From Volutella citrinella (lineage: Eukaryota > Ascomycota > Sordariomycetes > Hypocreales > Nectriaceae), in assembly GCA_034401135.1 (NCBI GenBank), contig JAWZSP010000004.1, forward strand, positions 186,001 through 250,000: a stretch of 64,000 nt of DNA, in the 5' to 3' direction. The notes under the pieces were generated by a model that was not told the DNA's origin, did not search any database, and saw nothing but the letters and a program-made list of their open reading frames with translations. The position numbers and the translations under genes are program-made. Below are positions 19,403-31,109 of the stretch, one piece after another. Position 1 is the stretch's first letter, and each line of letters begins with the position of its first letter.

Positions 19403-20618
19403 ACGGGATGCGGGACATCTTGAATGAAGTAAAATTGTAGGCTGTCATCATGTACTACATAGACGCATGAATAGCATTCACGTCGTTTGGACTAGTCTAT
19501 CCTATCCATAAGCATGACTACCTCATGATGCTAAAAGACGGTGCAAGAGGGCGCATGAGATGCTCAAGAGAAGTTGTCAAGAAACCAAACATCACAATGG
19601 ACCTGCCCTGGCCATTGAGCCGCGGAGTTTGATGGGGCAGAGCGAAAGGCGACACACAAATGTCTACCGGCTGGATGCCGCCCACCTCTTCAATGCTGAA
19701 GCTCAAGACCTGATGTAGCTGTGACCTGGGTGTTACATCCTTGGGTGTAAACACGTTCAAACTATGGTCGAGTTAGCAGCAGTGGCTTTATGTGACTCGA
19801 GAAATGGGCTCACTATCCGCATTCCTCACCAAAATAAATACCGTCAAGAGGAACAATGTCCTCTGCCTGGGTGCAGTGCAGGCGTTCCAAGACTTGGTCA
19901 AACTTGGTGACCATGAGGAAACCCTGATGAAACCAAAGAATCCGACGACCATCCTCTGGTTTTGGCCCACTGGATAGATTCGAGATGCCGTGGACTTATA
20001 TACTATTACCACGCGGTATAGAGAATTGTCGTTTTCGACATGTTCACCCAAGTAGTGTTAGTCCGGTCAAGCGTGCCTACCCTATCGTTCCCCCGACATA
20101 CAAAGATTCTTGTAGTCTAGCATGGTCATCACTAAGTGCATAGATGCCCCCGTAGATCACGATGCATATTTGTATTTTCCAGTGTAGGAGTGATATTGTC
20201 TCGGCTTTATGATGAGCAAAAGGCAGTCGACGAGACAATATGCCTCCATTCCGAAGTACGTCGAAAGCTGATGAGGACGGCATTCCCCCGAGACGAAAGC
20301 ATCATGCAATTGAATGAGCCTGTCTAATATAAATAAATTATCTATGCTTGGCCATTAACTTCTCTATCGCGTTGCCGTGTGTGCCAATCTCTTTTCATCT
20401 GTGCTCCTCGCTCAAGGCGCAGAGGTTCGCGCCAGCCTTGTTCACGATCGACGGAAGATCGAAGCCTCCAGTACCCGCTGGTTGACCCAGCGTTAAGCAA
20501 TGCCCGCGTGCTTGGCCGCCATAAATCGCTCATGAGGCAGAACCTGGGTCCGCCGAAATGCGAAAAAAAAAACTCGAAAAATGATGCGATGGGCAAAAAG
20601 AAAGTGTCGAAAACCGCC
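19403..20618. other. intergenic, convergent 3' flanks
   Basis: Lies between two convergent genes (Q/Y-repeat protein and tRNA/dcl1). AT-richer than average, with no protein-like frame. It includes the Pol III terminator tracts listed separately. Confidence 0.5.
20563..20599 (-). terminator. Pol III terminator T-tracts after tRNA-Thr
   Basis: On the minus strand a run of five T (20599-20595) begins about 20 nt after the tRNA 3' end, and a run of ten T (20572-20563) follows. RNA polymerase III stops at such T runs. Confidence 0.6.
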
Positions 20619-20705
20619 TGCCAACTAACAGAATCGAACTATTGATCTTTTCATTCCCCGGGAATCCGGTACGAGTGAAACGCCTTACCACTCGGCCAAG
20701 CCGGC
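20619..20705 (-). tRNA. tRNA-Thr(CGT) with a 15-nt intron
   Basis: Full cloverleaf on the minus strand. The acceptor stem is GCCGGCT with AGTTGGC (two G-U pairs) plus discriminator A. The D arm is GCC...GGC, the anticodon stem TTTCA with TGAAA, and the T stem AATAG with CTGTT around loop TTCGATT. The anticodon loop reads CT-CGT-A, then the insert CCGGATTCCCGGGGA, then A; the insert sits after position 37, the canonical nuclear tRNA intron site. Anticodon CGT decodes ACG (Thr). It starts 25 bp past the dcl1 stop codon, on the same strand. Confidence 0.88.
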
Positions 20706-20729
20706 TAGTCTTTCGACGAGCGGATCCGC

Positions 20730-23700
20730 TCAGATTGCCGTCCCATATGCCTTCCCGTCGGGCACAGACCCAACAGTCTCCACCGCCGTCAAGTCACAGT
20801 CGCACCCAAGTGCCTCCTTGGCCTCCTCGATGCTGCCGAACTCGCCCAGCTTCTTGAGGGCCTTGCCCGCTGCCGCAATCTTTGCGTATCGCCCGCTCTC
20901 GGCCGTAGCATGCACCAGCACGCTGCCGTGGACCATGACGGCGCACACGACATCGTTGTCGGTGAGAGCACGACTTCCCTCTGCCAGTTCACACGGCACC
21001 ATTGTCGAGCAGATGCGCCAGTTCGTGCAGAATAGCTCCTGCTGCATCCGCATCGTCAATGCCGTGACCGGGTGCTTCTGCGCGAAAGTATCGTAGATGG
21101 CCATGTCCTCAAAGTACGGCACGACAAAACGATTGAACAGGGCCTCGACAGCCGAGTATTCGTATTGCCTGTCGACAAAGATGGCGCCGATGAACGCTTC
21201 CGCCACGTCCGCCAGCGCCTTGGGCGGCTGTTTGATGCTGTTCCAGTAATCCTGCCGCATGGGGTCCCCCGTTTCCGTGGCCACGCTTCTTGCTTCCTCC
21301 TCAGCAGCTTCCAGTTCCTCCACATATTGTGCTATCTGTCCGATGAGACTCGAAGTGGTCAACAGGATGTGTTTGTGCAGATTCAGCCTGACGCACAAGC
21401 AGGAGAGGAACTGGTTTGAAACCATGGCCATCTTGTGCTCCGTCAGCCATTGGGGGTCCGCAGCGGGAAAGCGCTTGAAGAGGTAGTCCACAATCGCCAT
21501 GTCGAGCAAGGCATCGCCGAGAAACTCCAATCGCTGGTAGTGCGGCACGGTGTCGTAGGGGTATGAGGGATGCTTGAAGGCACTGCGCAGCAGATGTGGG
21601 CTCTGGAACTCGACGCCGGTATTGGCCGCAATCTGCTGCACGAGTCGCTCGTGCAGTGCAGTGGCTGGGACAGTCTGCCAGCTGGGCACCTCATAGGCGC
21701 CATAGTAGTCGCTGAAGCGCTGCATCTTGTGGTTCTTGCTCTTCACCATTTGCGTAACGGCCTTGACTGCCATGTCCATATCACCTTTTGGTGATGACAG
21801 GTACGCCGCGCCGATGAGCGCCTCGCACACGTCGGCAATGCTCTTGTCAGCAAGACTGTGTCGCACCGTGTCTTTGGCCTTCTTTCCATTTACAAGCTTC
21901 AAGTTGGGGTACCAAGTACGACGATCCAGCGCCTTGGACCGTATAAACTCTTGCAGCTTCCGGTCCACGGCATGGTTGAAGAGGTTCTGGTTACAGACGA
22001 GCAGCATGCGCTCGACGTGGTAGTCGAATTCATTGCCCTGGATGAGCGTGAATATTGAAATGGTGGTGGCCATTTTGAGGAACGTATCGCCGAGAAACTC
22101 GAGTCGCTCGTAATTGTTGCCCATGCCAGCTTGAAAGTTGATTTGTTCATCTCCATGGTCGCCCGTGTTGTCGCTGTCCTTGGTCAGCGCTTCGAGCGCC
22201 AACTGCGGGCTGATTGTCAAGTCCAAGAGGGAACAGGCCTCCAGGGCAATGAGAGCTGCATCGACTCGATGAATAATGGACGGGAATGCCAAAGCCATGG
22301 AAACGATATTGGCAGGAATCTAGCTTGATGTCAGCACACAGCTACACCCACCTTGGGCTACCCTACTTACCGGTGAGATCCGAAGGGGTTCGAGAATCAA
22401 GAAGCACTTGTTATTCTTCGTCTCGTCGACGGCAAAGTCGTCAAGGAAATTGCGGCGCAGAGGCAACAGCTCCGCATTGACGACAGGCTGGTCCTCACGC
22501 CACTTCATACGTAGGCGGCTCTTGGCGAATAGACTGTTGCTGTACTCCTTGATCGTTGGCTCTACGGACTGGTACGACCGGCTTCGTGCTGGGGCAACAT
22601 CGGGTGGTGTTGGGTCGGATGGCCGCAGTGCCGGATTGACGCCATGCACGAAGAACTTGCGTCCTCCATCGTGAGGGTCGATCACAAATTTGTCGTGGAA
22701 AAAGGACTCGGGAGCATTTTCCCATTCCAATTGCTCATTGTTTGCGACCGTGCGTAGGATGTCCCAGTCGATAAGAGGAAGGTCAAGATTGATATCGTGG
22801 TGGTCTGCGATGCAAGGCGCCAGAAAGTACGGAGTTTCGGAGGCGTTGGCATCAAAGCTCTTGCTGAATACGTCTCCGAACACTCTGAGTGTGAATTTGA
22901 GTAGCAAACCGACGCTTTCTTCGCTTAGACGGAGAGGCTCTGCATGCGGCCGAAGCTTGGCCATAGTATGTTCGCCGTTGCCATAGAACAGCGGAATTTC
23001 CGGCAGCTTCGGTAGTGGTTGTCGGCAAAGTAACAACAATGGCTTGCTCGACTGGCCCAATGCCTTGGGATTGTCTAGACTCATAGTCGTGACGAATAGC
23101 TCGGTTGGCATGCCTTGGCCTAATTCTGTCCAAAGCCTCGGCTTCAAGAGCATGTCGTACTCGTCCCGCTTCTTGGAGCTCACAGCCAGCCTCGCGTTTC
23201 TCATGGCAGGAAGCTTCTTCACAAAAACTGGTTGGAGGTTCTCGTTGATGTATCCTTTCTTGATCAAATCCACACATAGCTCAAACGCTGCAGAACACCT
23301 TGCTAATATCTTGCTTCGCTGAGGGAAGCCCAGCATGGATTTAATGGGCGAAACGTCGGGCAGCACAACATCGGCGATGAACTTTGAACCAAACGTGGTG
23401 ACGATGAAGTCCGCTCTGAAGCTCATCTCATGCCCTGGTGGGCTCATTGATGAGACAAACCGGGATAGGACGTCAAGACTGTGGGTAAAAGTGAGACGCG
23501 CGCCAGTTGATGGAATTTCGTACGTCTTCTGGGCCAGGTCTTCGAGTCGGGCTTCTGCCGCAATATCCAACGTGGTCCCGTCTTGGAGTTTTCGGTCTTC
23601 TGGGAGGGCAGCGCAGAACTTCCTCAGTGCTGTCGCATCCTTAGATGCCTGCATAAGCATGCGGCGATGTTTGAGATTCCCGGCCTCGATCAGGCTGATA

Positions 23701-25573
23701 TACCGTGAGTCGTCTTGTCGCGCGCGGCCCTTGGATTGAAGATACTGAATGACGGAGTTGTAAAGGTCGAAGCGGATTACAAGGTCGCATTCTGGGATGT
23801 CGATTCCCTCCTCGGCGACGGGTGTCGCAAAAATGCACGTCAATCCTCCCTTTTTGAACTGTTTCAATGTCTCGACTTGGTCGCGCAGTGACATCCGGCC
23901 GATTGTCGAGGCGGCTCCTCCTTGATAGCCCACCTGCCTCCTGTTAGAACGATTCATTGATTGGGCTTGTTGGCAGCATTACCATGTAAGAAACAGTCAT
24001 TCCCGGTATGTGCATATCAGGTTGCTGGAAAAGATCTGCGAGACTGAACGCAGTGTGCCTCTTCTCCACAAAGACGATGCAACGGCGAGTTCCCTTGCTG
24101 AACGAATCCAGAAGGATGCCGTACAGGAGCTTCACTTTGGACGATAATCCCGACGATCCCGGCGCTATCGCACACGACTCTGCCTCGCAAATAATCTGTT
24201 GCGCTTTGCGGACTGACCCCGTCGCCTCTTCTATTTGGCCAGACCCAAAATCTAGCACGAGGTCTCGTTCAGTTCGCGCCACCAGACGGTCGATTTCGGC
24301 GTCCTGGGCCAGGAGCTTCAAAAACCGATCCGCACACCACCGACCCAGAGAAGATGAGGCGTCTTTCGTGAATTCGAGCGCGACCCGAAACTCGGTGTTC
24401 CCCGAGACTAGCTGCGCGACGTTATGCCAAAGCTCCGTGCATGACTGTTCGGGAGGCTCGAGCTGGTTGTATGCTTCCCATGATTCGATGTACTTCTGAC
24501 GGGCCCCCGACTGAGCCAACACCTCGTCTGAAACAGTGGCAATTTCGCTGCAGAGCATGCTTTCCAACTCGAGCGCCGCAATACGCAAATCTCGGCTTTG
24601 GGCATCTACCGGGGATGCTGTCATACCCATGATTCTTGGGAGCGCGCCTTGAGCCCGGACGTAGTGGTCTTTGATGATGCGCGCATATGGGTGGTTCTTC
24701 TTGGTGTGGTGCGCCTCGTCGAAGATGAGCAGGTTGATTTGAGGAATCTTGATGAAGCCGTTGCTTAGGCAGTCCAGGAGTATCTGGGCTGTGCAGACAA
24801 TGATCATATTTTGTTCAAACTGCTTGTCCCAATACGCCTTGTTGTTGGTCAAGCCAGGCATTTCTCCATAGAACTTCTCAATCGGATAGTCGAGGTTCCT
24901 GCTCAAGACTGCGCATTGCTGAAAGCAGAGGGCGACCTTGTCGACGATAAAGAACGCTAGCCTCTTCTCTTTCCCATCAGCTCGGTCTTGTACTTCTTTC
25001 TCCAGGACGTGCCTCAACAATAGCGCCGCAATCAGGGTCTTGCCAGAGCCTAGGCTGGTTAGTAAGGCGTCATCCAGCTGGGATGTTTATACATACCTGT
25101 GTCGAGGACCACGATGGTATTCTTCTTTTTTGCACGCTCAAAGAGCTCTATTTGGTACTCTCTTGGAGTGGCGATGATTTTGCTGCTCTGGCTGTCCCTG
25201 ATCATGCACGCGAGGCTGCGCTGATCGAGGTCGGCAGCTGCGCCTTTGTCCCACTTGGTGACTTCTCGCTGGTGTTCAGCGACCCATGATGCAAAGGTTG
25301 CATTGTCTTGTCGCTTCTTCTCTGAGATTTTGCGTACCCGATCAGGGTTAACGTTGAGTCGGTACACATCGTCTTCGTCATCAGTGTCGGGGTCGCCAAG
25401 AGCTTGAGGAGTAGAGTCTACTGCTTCATTAGCTAGATCCTTTGACTTGAGTGGCCGACAGTACCTTGGTCGCCTATGTGGCTTGCCTCAGTCGGCTCGT
25501 ATTCCGGGTCAGGGCAGTGCTTTGCTCGCTTTGTCGGCGGCGAAAGCCCGACGAGATCGTTTGCATGCATCAT
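20730..25573 (-). CDS. dcl1: Dicer-like protein 1
   Basis: Five exons: 25573-25465, 25420-25097, 25049-23983, 23933-22371 and 22319-20730; 1550 residues, normal for fungal DCL1. Domains in order: an acidic N-terminus; DExD helicase with TPREYQIELFERAKKKNTIV, Walker A DTGSGKT (143-149), DEAH 255-258 and GMTASP; helicase C with ATPVAEEGIDIP and QSKGRAR (about 566-572); the Dicer dimerisation (DUF283) region; a PAZ-like region; RNase IIIa with E1095, D1099, D1184 and E1187; RNase IIIb with E1286, D1290, D1392 and E1395; and a C-terminal dsRNA-binding region. All catalytic positions are kept, so the enzyme should cut dsRNA into siRNAs. Helicase wording (IVVLDTGSGKT) places it with DCL1 rather than DCL2. 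The start is the first of two adjacent ATGs; the first intron is only 44 nt. Confidence 0.95.
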
Positions 25574-26411
25574 GTGTAGCGACCATCGAGCTCTGGGAGG
25601 AAGTTGATGCAGAGGGAAGGCTGGGCTTGGTTGAGTGGTGAGGAGTGGCGGTAGTTTGTTTGCGGGTGTTTGCAGGCGGTCGGTGTACCTTCCGTCGGAG
25701 GCTCAATGATTCACTGCCTGATTGCCGCCACCTGGCCCTCCAAACGGCCTCCCGCATACTAAGTATTGCTAGGTAGGATTTCGGGATCTCTTTTTGGTGT
25801 GACACATAAATACGAGACGAAAGCGGAGTTCTGTCCTTATTTTCCTGCTTTATTTTCCTATACGAAAGGTGTATTCCCCGGTCTGAGTTCGCCCATCATG
25901 GCTGTGCCTGCCAATATTCCCATGTGATTGCTCCTAAAAGGACTACTGTTTTCCCGTTGCTCGTTAATTGCCATTCCCAAATGCCATAAATAATGAATAA
26001 GAACGGTCCCGATCCCAATGATTTGCTTGTTCCTTACGGACGCCGCAATCACAGACCTGACCGCCTCAGCAGAGACGGCTCGAAGGGGTTCGGCCTGTTT
26101 GGCGTCCTACAAAGTAGATTTGACGGCGAAAAAAAAATAAGGAAGAAGGCTGGATGAGTTGACCTCTGACATCATGCTCAAATTCACAGGCATTCCCGGG
26201 GAAGAGGCAATCGACGTCCTTGGAGTCAGCAGCCCACTGGTCCATATGCTGGCAAAGGGAGGAGCAGCACGATTGTGCTGAGGTAGACATAGTGCCTCCA
26301 GCTGCTCCAACCTCTCTGATGACGAACCGGAATATCATCGAGAGCACTTGGTGTATTCCAGCCGGCGAAGAACGCTACCAGCATGTCCCGCTGCTGACCC
26401 GTGACAATAAG
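25574..26411. other. intergenic, dcl1 promoter and neighbour's 3' flank
   Basis: About 0.84 kb between two minus-strand genes. AT-richer centre, no RNA gene, repeat or protein-like frame recognised. Confidence 0.5.
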
Positions 26412-29400
26412 TCACTCGGACAGATCCATCGCCACGCTCTCATCATCCGTCAGCTCAGGCGCGGCAGCCCCCCTAGCAGGGAGCTGTTCTGGGTTGGAAG
26501 AACCAACCTCCTGGGCAACGGATGCTGCCTCCGCTGCCTCGACGGCGTACTGTGCATGGTCGGCTCGCGCCGCAAAGTGCACCCATCCAGCATTCCGAAG
26601 CACCCCCTCCTGCTCTTTACTTTGCACGGAATCGAATTTCTCTTTCAGCTTCGCAAACGTTTCTGCCGCGGAAGAACCAGGGACTACCCCTGGCACCATC
26701 ACGGAGCCGTCGTTCAAGATGCGGTCGGCTCGCTGTGCGAAGCCAGCCCGGACTGCGACTGCGGCGAACATGGCTCGGTCCGCGGATGACGCATAAGTGG
26801 CCATTTCAACTCGCTTTGTATTGTCTTCTTTAGACTGGGCACGGCGCAGGCCCGACGATTTATCGTTTCCAGAACTTGGCTTGGCGATTGTTGGTGGTGG
26901 TGTTGGCGGTGTTGGAACCTCACTGGCCTTCGGTTTCGAAGCCCTTGAGGTATGCATCAGAGGACGGGCTTCATCTTGCGATGGAGGCTCTCCCACTGGC
27001 TTGGTCCGCAAGATAATCTTGATCCGCTTCTTTTCGCTGGATTCCGGGGTTGGCAGGGAGTGCGCCTCCCGTTTTCCTGCATCAGCCCGCTGCGGCTTGG
27101 GTGTCTGCTTAGCTATTGTCAGTAAATAGCAGGCTGCGATGAGAGATTCAACTTACTTTGACATATTCCTTCTCCTTTGGAGGCTTGATCTGCCTTGGGC
27201 AGACCACAGCAGCAGGATCCCGAGATGCCCGCCCCCAGGCCTTTGTCCCTCCACGGCCTCGCTTCTGCGGTGCAGCACGACGTGTCTCGACAAGCTTGAC
27301 GTTGGTGGTGTGCTGGTCGCAAGACCTTGTTTGCCGCTTTTGGCCTCTTCCACTTACGGAGCGGTTCTTTGGGACGTAGTCGTCATCTCCGTCGTCGTCT
27401 GAAGCGGGCACATATTGCTTGTATGGCACATCGTCGTCGCCGGTGTAGGCGACAAGCCTACGCCTCTTGCGAGGTTGTAGAGTCTTGCGTGGTTCTTCGG
27501 GCTTGGGGGGTTGAGGAGCTACTTTTATAGTTAGCAAGCCGCATTGCATCACTGTGTGTTGAAGAGGCCACGTACTTGGGCATGGCCGTATGGGCTCAGC
27601 TGGTATAGGCTTGGCCGCAGCGATCAACTCAACCTTGGCCTTGTGACTCGGGTTGGGGACATCCTTCTTCCTGTCAGTCGGCTTTGTCGCGAGTGATTCC
27701 ATGTGACTCGGATTGGGGTCATCCTTCTTCTTGTCAGCCGGCTTTGTTGCTGGTGTTTCCAGGGGCTTTGGCTCAGAGATTGGCCCAGCTTTGGCCTCGT
27801 GATTCGGATCCGGGCGGTCCTCCTTCTCATCAGCAGGTCTCGTCGCGTGTGATTCCTCGTACGAGTTGATTATGTAGCTGATGGCCTTTGGAAAGTTTGG
27901 CTCGTCCCCCAGCTTCCACGTCCTTGCCCGGGCGTCAATGACTGGGTCTTGTTGCAGCTCGCCTAGTGGTGAGGCAGCACATCCATTCGAGTATTGGGTC
28001 AAGCTGGGAAATTGTCGAAGGAGACACCAACGCAAGTGCTTTGCCTCTTCTTCATCAATATCACTGCTCAGCTTGTCATTTGAGGCACCGATTGTCGACT
28101 TTGTTAGTTCTGATGGGTCATCTGAGATGTAAGTGGTCACCACACAGTATCCGAACCAACGTCACAAGGTGTAGACTCACTGTAACTCTTCAAGTTGCCA
28201 AGCATGACCTGCATGAAAAGCTCTGGCTCTGGGCGAATCGCTGCGCAAAAGTCGACAAATTCTGCCTTGTTCCCATATCTCGGTTGCACTCTAGTGGAAG
28301 CCTTCTTGACCAGCTCAAGCCCAAAGGCGTCCAGCAGCTGCTGCTCGATACACTTCCGGTCCGCATTGCTATCCTTCAGCTTCCAGCGAATGTCATCAAT
28401 ATCCAAGTGCCCTTTGCGGACAGCTTCGCGGATGTAGATTCGATCCACGCAGTCTTGAAGAAGGTCACCCTCGATGGGCAGATGCACAAATGCCAGTCGG
28501 CCGGCGGAAAACCAGCTCTCAAACTCTCCAACCTGAGAGCCCATTCCCTTTCCGCGTAGAAAGTCAGATCCAGCGATAATCTCAACAGGCGAGATACGGT
28601 CGATGCTCAAGGCTGGGCGCAACCGACCAACTACCTCGGCGATACCCACCTGGTGTCGGTGCGCCTCCAGAGCGATGCATGCACTCCAGCCCAGGACCTT
28701 GGCCTCAAAGCTCTGCCAAGTTTGCAGGTCTGTCAAGTACACCATGATGAACTCGCAGATTTGTGGACGAGACAGTTGAAGAATCCCCGTGGCTGCCTAA
28801 GCGAACCGGCGTTTCTGTGTCAACATCTTGAGTATAATCCACCTGACGCCCCAGTGTAATTGTTCCCAATCGGCAGCCTTCGGGCTCTCTTTTCTCCCTT
28901 GATTCTCATGCTTTCCATAAGATGCCACCTCAGACCCGCTCCGTAGAAGACTGCTGTGCTCTGATCTCGTAGCCTCTGGGCCGCCTTGATCGTCGAGGTC
29001 GAACAAGTCCTGGTCAAGCAGATCCCGAGCGACCGCAGCCTCGTCGCGAGTGAGGCCTTGGATACGAATCTTGTTGTCCAAATTGGAGTCAGAAGACCGA
29101 ATCCCGGAGCTGTTCAGGGCTGGTTTGCATTTGGCATCGCATAGTGCGCCAGGATCCTCGAAAGTACCTGCTGGCGAGTGGAAGTAGGATGACTGGCGTA
29201 GATTGGGCGACTCGCGCGATGGCATTCGCACCAACTCAGGTTTCCCATGTTGATGAATGAAGTCTAGGTCATAAGTGGCATTCAACCAAGGTTGCGAGCG
29301 AAGATTGCCGCCTTGTGCAGCGTGGAACAATTCTTCGAGACTGTCGCCTGCCGCCTATTGTCGTAACGGGCTCGCCAATCAGTCGCCGCCTTTGTTTCCA

Positions 29401-29569
29401 AAGGTCATTGATTCTTGAAATTAGCGGAACTCACCTGAGAAGCAAATGGAGGGTGCATTTCGAGCATCTGATTGTTGCCTTCATCCCATCTGTAATCTTC
29501 GCATAGCTGTGATGGTGATAATATGGAGGCCGGGTCGTACTTCCCGACCGGCGGGTGCTTTGCGGGCAT
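26412..29569 (-). CDS. uncharacterised basic protein, likely nuclear
   Basis: Six exons: 29569-29435, 29354-28848, 28796-28181, 28121-27576, 27521-27157 and 27104-26412; 953 residues. The order is a short N-terminal motif (KYDPASILSPSQLCEDYRW); a low-complexity stretch; a folded-looking region of about 200 residues beginning ILQLSRPQICEFIMVYLTDL; three Lys/Pro repeats (ATKPADKKKDDPNPSH and variants); a basic block with LQPRKRRRL and QKRGRGG (AT-hook-like); then an Ala/Ser-rich C-terminus with helix AETFAKLKEKFDSV. The second intron is the least certain (GTCAGG donor with TTAG acceptor keeps phase). The fourth (54 nt, GTACGT, GCTAAC, AAAG) is a stop-free multiple of three. No family recognised. 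The basic motifs suggest chromatin or nuclear localisation, by inference only. Confidence 0.72.
27624..27860 (-). repeat. three imperfect coding repeats (Lys/Asp/Pro-rich)
   Basis: Within the gene above, three units share the pattern A-T-K/R-P-A/T-D-x-K-x-D-x-P-N/D-P-x-H, read as ATRPADEKEDRPDPNH, ATKPADKKKDDPNPSH and ATKPTDRKKDVPNPSH. The DNA between units is also similar, indicating local duplication. Confidence 0.75.
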
Positions 29570-30119
29570 GGTGCGTCCCTTTAGCAAGATGGAGCTCACT
29601 CCATCCGGACAGCCGAGCGATTATCAACTGATCTACTCGCTGTGGCGGAATGGATGAAGGAGGAACATGTGGAGTTGGTCCGAGGCGTTGAGGAACGGCT
29701 GATGGGTGGTGGCCACAGAGGCTCGCAGTGATTCAGACAACCACCCAGGGCGAATCGAGGACAACAGACTGCTACCCATGCGCCATTTGCAGCCTCATCC
29801 AAGTGCAGCATTACTCACCACACTTTCATCTCGTCTTCACATCTCGGAGGACCAATTCTATGAGCAATTCGCATTGATGTATAGCGTTACGACGTAGCAA
29901 TGCTATGATTGCATTACCACTTGCATCTAGTGCTAGCCATGATAACTGAGTTAAATCCCGCCGAGTCAAAAGAAAGGGGGATGTCAAAATAGGGTATCTA
30001 AACGCTTTCCACGTGCCCAACGCCGGTGAAATACAAGACCGTTGTCCCTTGCTGAAGACAAATACCGTTCTACGGCGACTGCGCCCCTCTGTTGTTGACG
30101 AGTGTGCCGAAGTATTCAA
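29570..30119. other. intergenic, 550 bp
   Basis: Promoter of the uncharacterised basic-protein gene and 3' flank of the phosphatase-like gene, both minus strand. Nothing else recognised. Confidence 0.5.
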
Positions 30120-31109
30120 TCACGCGCTGTCGACGAATGGGGCGAAAGCATCGCGGCCGGAGAAGCGCTCCCAGTCCGTCATGGTGCTGTCCGAGGGCTC
30201 GCCCGCACCCTCATCGACATCCTCGATGTGCCGCTTTGGGGTCGACTGGCGGGAAATGCTGTAGCCAGATGAGGGCACCGGGAGGGACTGGTATTGGGCG
30301 GCCACCTGGGACCGGGCACGCAGGATGTCCTCCCATGACTGAAGCTTGCGCTTGACATCCTCGTCAAAGCAACAGCAGAAGCGCTGGATGGAGATGAACT
30401 GCAGGGCTGTGACCATGTCTTGGCCGAAGACGGCCATGATGTACGCAGCGGCTATGGCGGCGGAGCGGTCGTTGCCAGTCTCACAGGCGATGAGGACCTT
30501 GCCGCGGCGGAGGGATGATGGGTCGAGGACCAGCTGGCCTTGAGCCGTCTTGCTCTCCGCTTGGCTGCGATATATGGCCAGCAAGTGGTCGTTGATGGCG
30601 CGATTGATCTTGGGGAAGTCGCTGATAAGCTGGTGCACCCCTTCGAGGTCGGCGTAGTGGACGTGTAACCCAACAGCCTCTGCAGCCTTCTCGACGCTAA
30701 CGAGGGGGGTGCCGGCCATGCGCGCGTCGCGGGCGACGAGGACCATGGTGATGCCCGCTTGGCGCAGGAAGTCATGGTCGCGGACGACGCTGGTGGGACC
30801 GAGATAGAGGAAGCTGGTCAGCGGCTGGGCCTGGCGGCGCTGCTCGTAGGACCAATCGGCGGCGCGGTCGACTGCGATCTCGGTGACGTTCTGCGTGATG
30901 ATGGCGACGTCGGCGCTCGTCAGCTGGCTAGAGTCGACGTTCTCGTACGAGGGCATCAGGCCCGGCAGCGGGTTGTTGCCCGTGATGTTGGGTCCAGTGG
31001 GGGGGATATGGATGAATGGTGGGCTTGGAGGCCGGAGCGAGTAGGGAGCTGCGCGCCTGGCATGGTCGGCGATGGAGGCCTGGGGGATCGAGTACGTCTG
31101 TGTGTCCAT
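30120..31109 (-). CDS. dual-specificity-phosphatase-like protein
   Basis: Single exon, 329 residues. After a proline-rich N-terminus, LTSFLYLGPTSVVRDHDFLRQAGI (from about 97) is the usual opening of a DSP domain. The P-loop is GKVLIACETGNDRSAAIAA, with Cys209, Arg215 and Ser216 of the CX5R(S/T) motif in place. The residue before the cysteine is Ala, not the usual His, and the general-acid region (YADLEGVHQLISDF) is unusual. It therefore resembles the STYX-type fungal group, which may be weakly active or act as a phospho-protein adaptor. The C-terminal ~80 residues are polar and probably disordered. Start at ATG 31109 (context TGGACACAC). Confidence 0.85.
   Translation of the reverse strand: MDTQTYSIPQASIADHARRAAPYSLRPPSPPFIHIPPTGPNITGNNPLPGLMPSYENVDSSQLTSADVAIITQNVTEIAVDRAADWSYEQRRQAQPLTSFLYLGPTSVVRDHDFLRQAGITMVLVARDARMAGTPLVSVEKAAEAVGLHVHYADLEGVHQLISDFPKINRAINDHLLAIYRSQAESKTAQGQLVLDPSSLRRGKVLIACETGNDRSAAIAAAYIMAVFGQDMVTALQFISIQRFCCCFDEDVKRKLQSWEDILRARSQVAAQYQSLPVPSSGYSISRQSTPKRHIEDVDEGAGEPSDSTMTDWERFSGRDAFAPFVDSA

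Noticed and set aside
25421..25464. 44-nt segment near the dcl1 start, first considered too short to be an intron
   Set aside because: It has a GTACTG donor, AGCTAAT branch and AGCAG acceptor, and removing it joins the frames exactly; accepted as intron.
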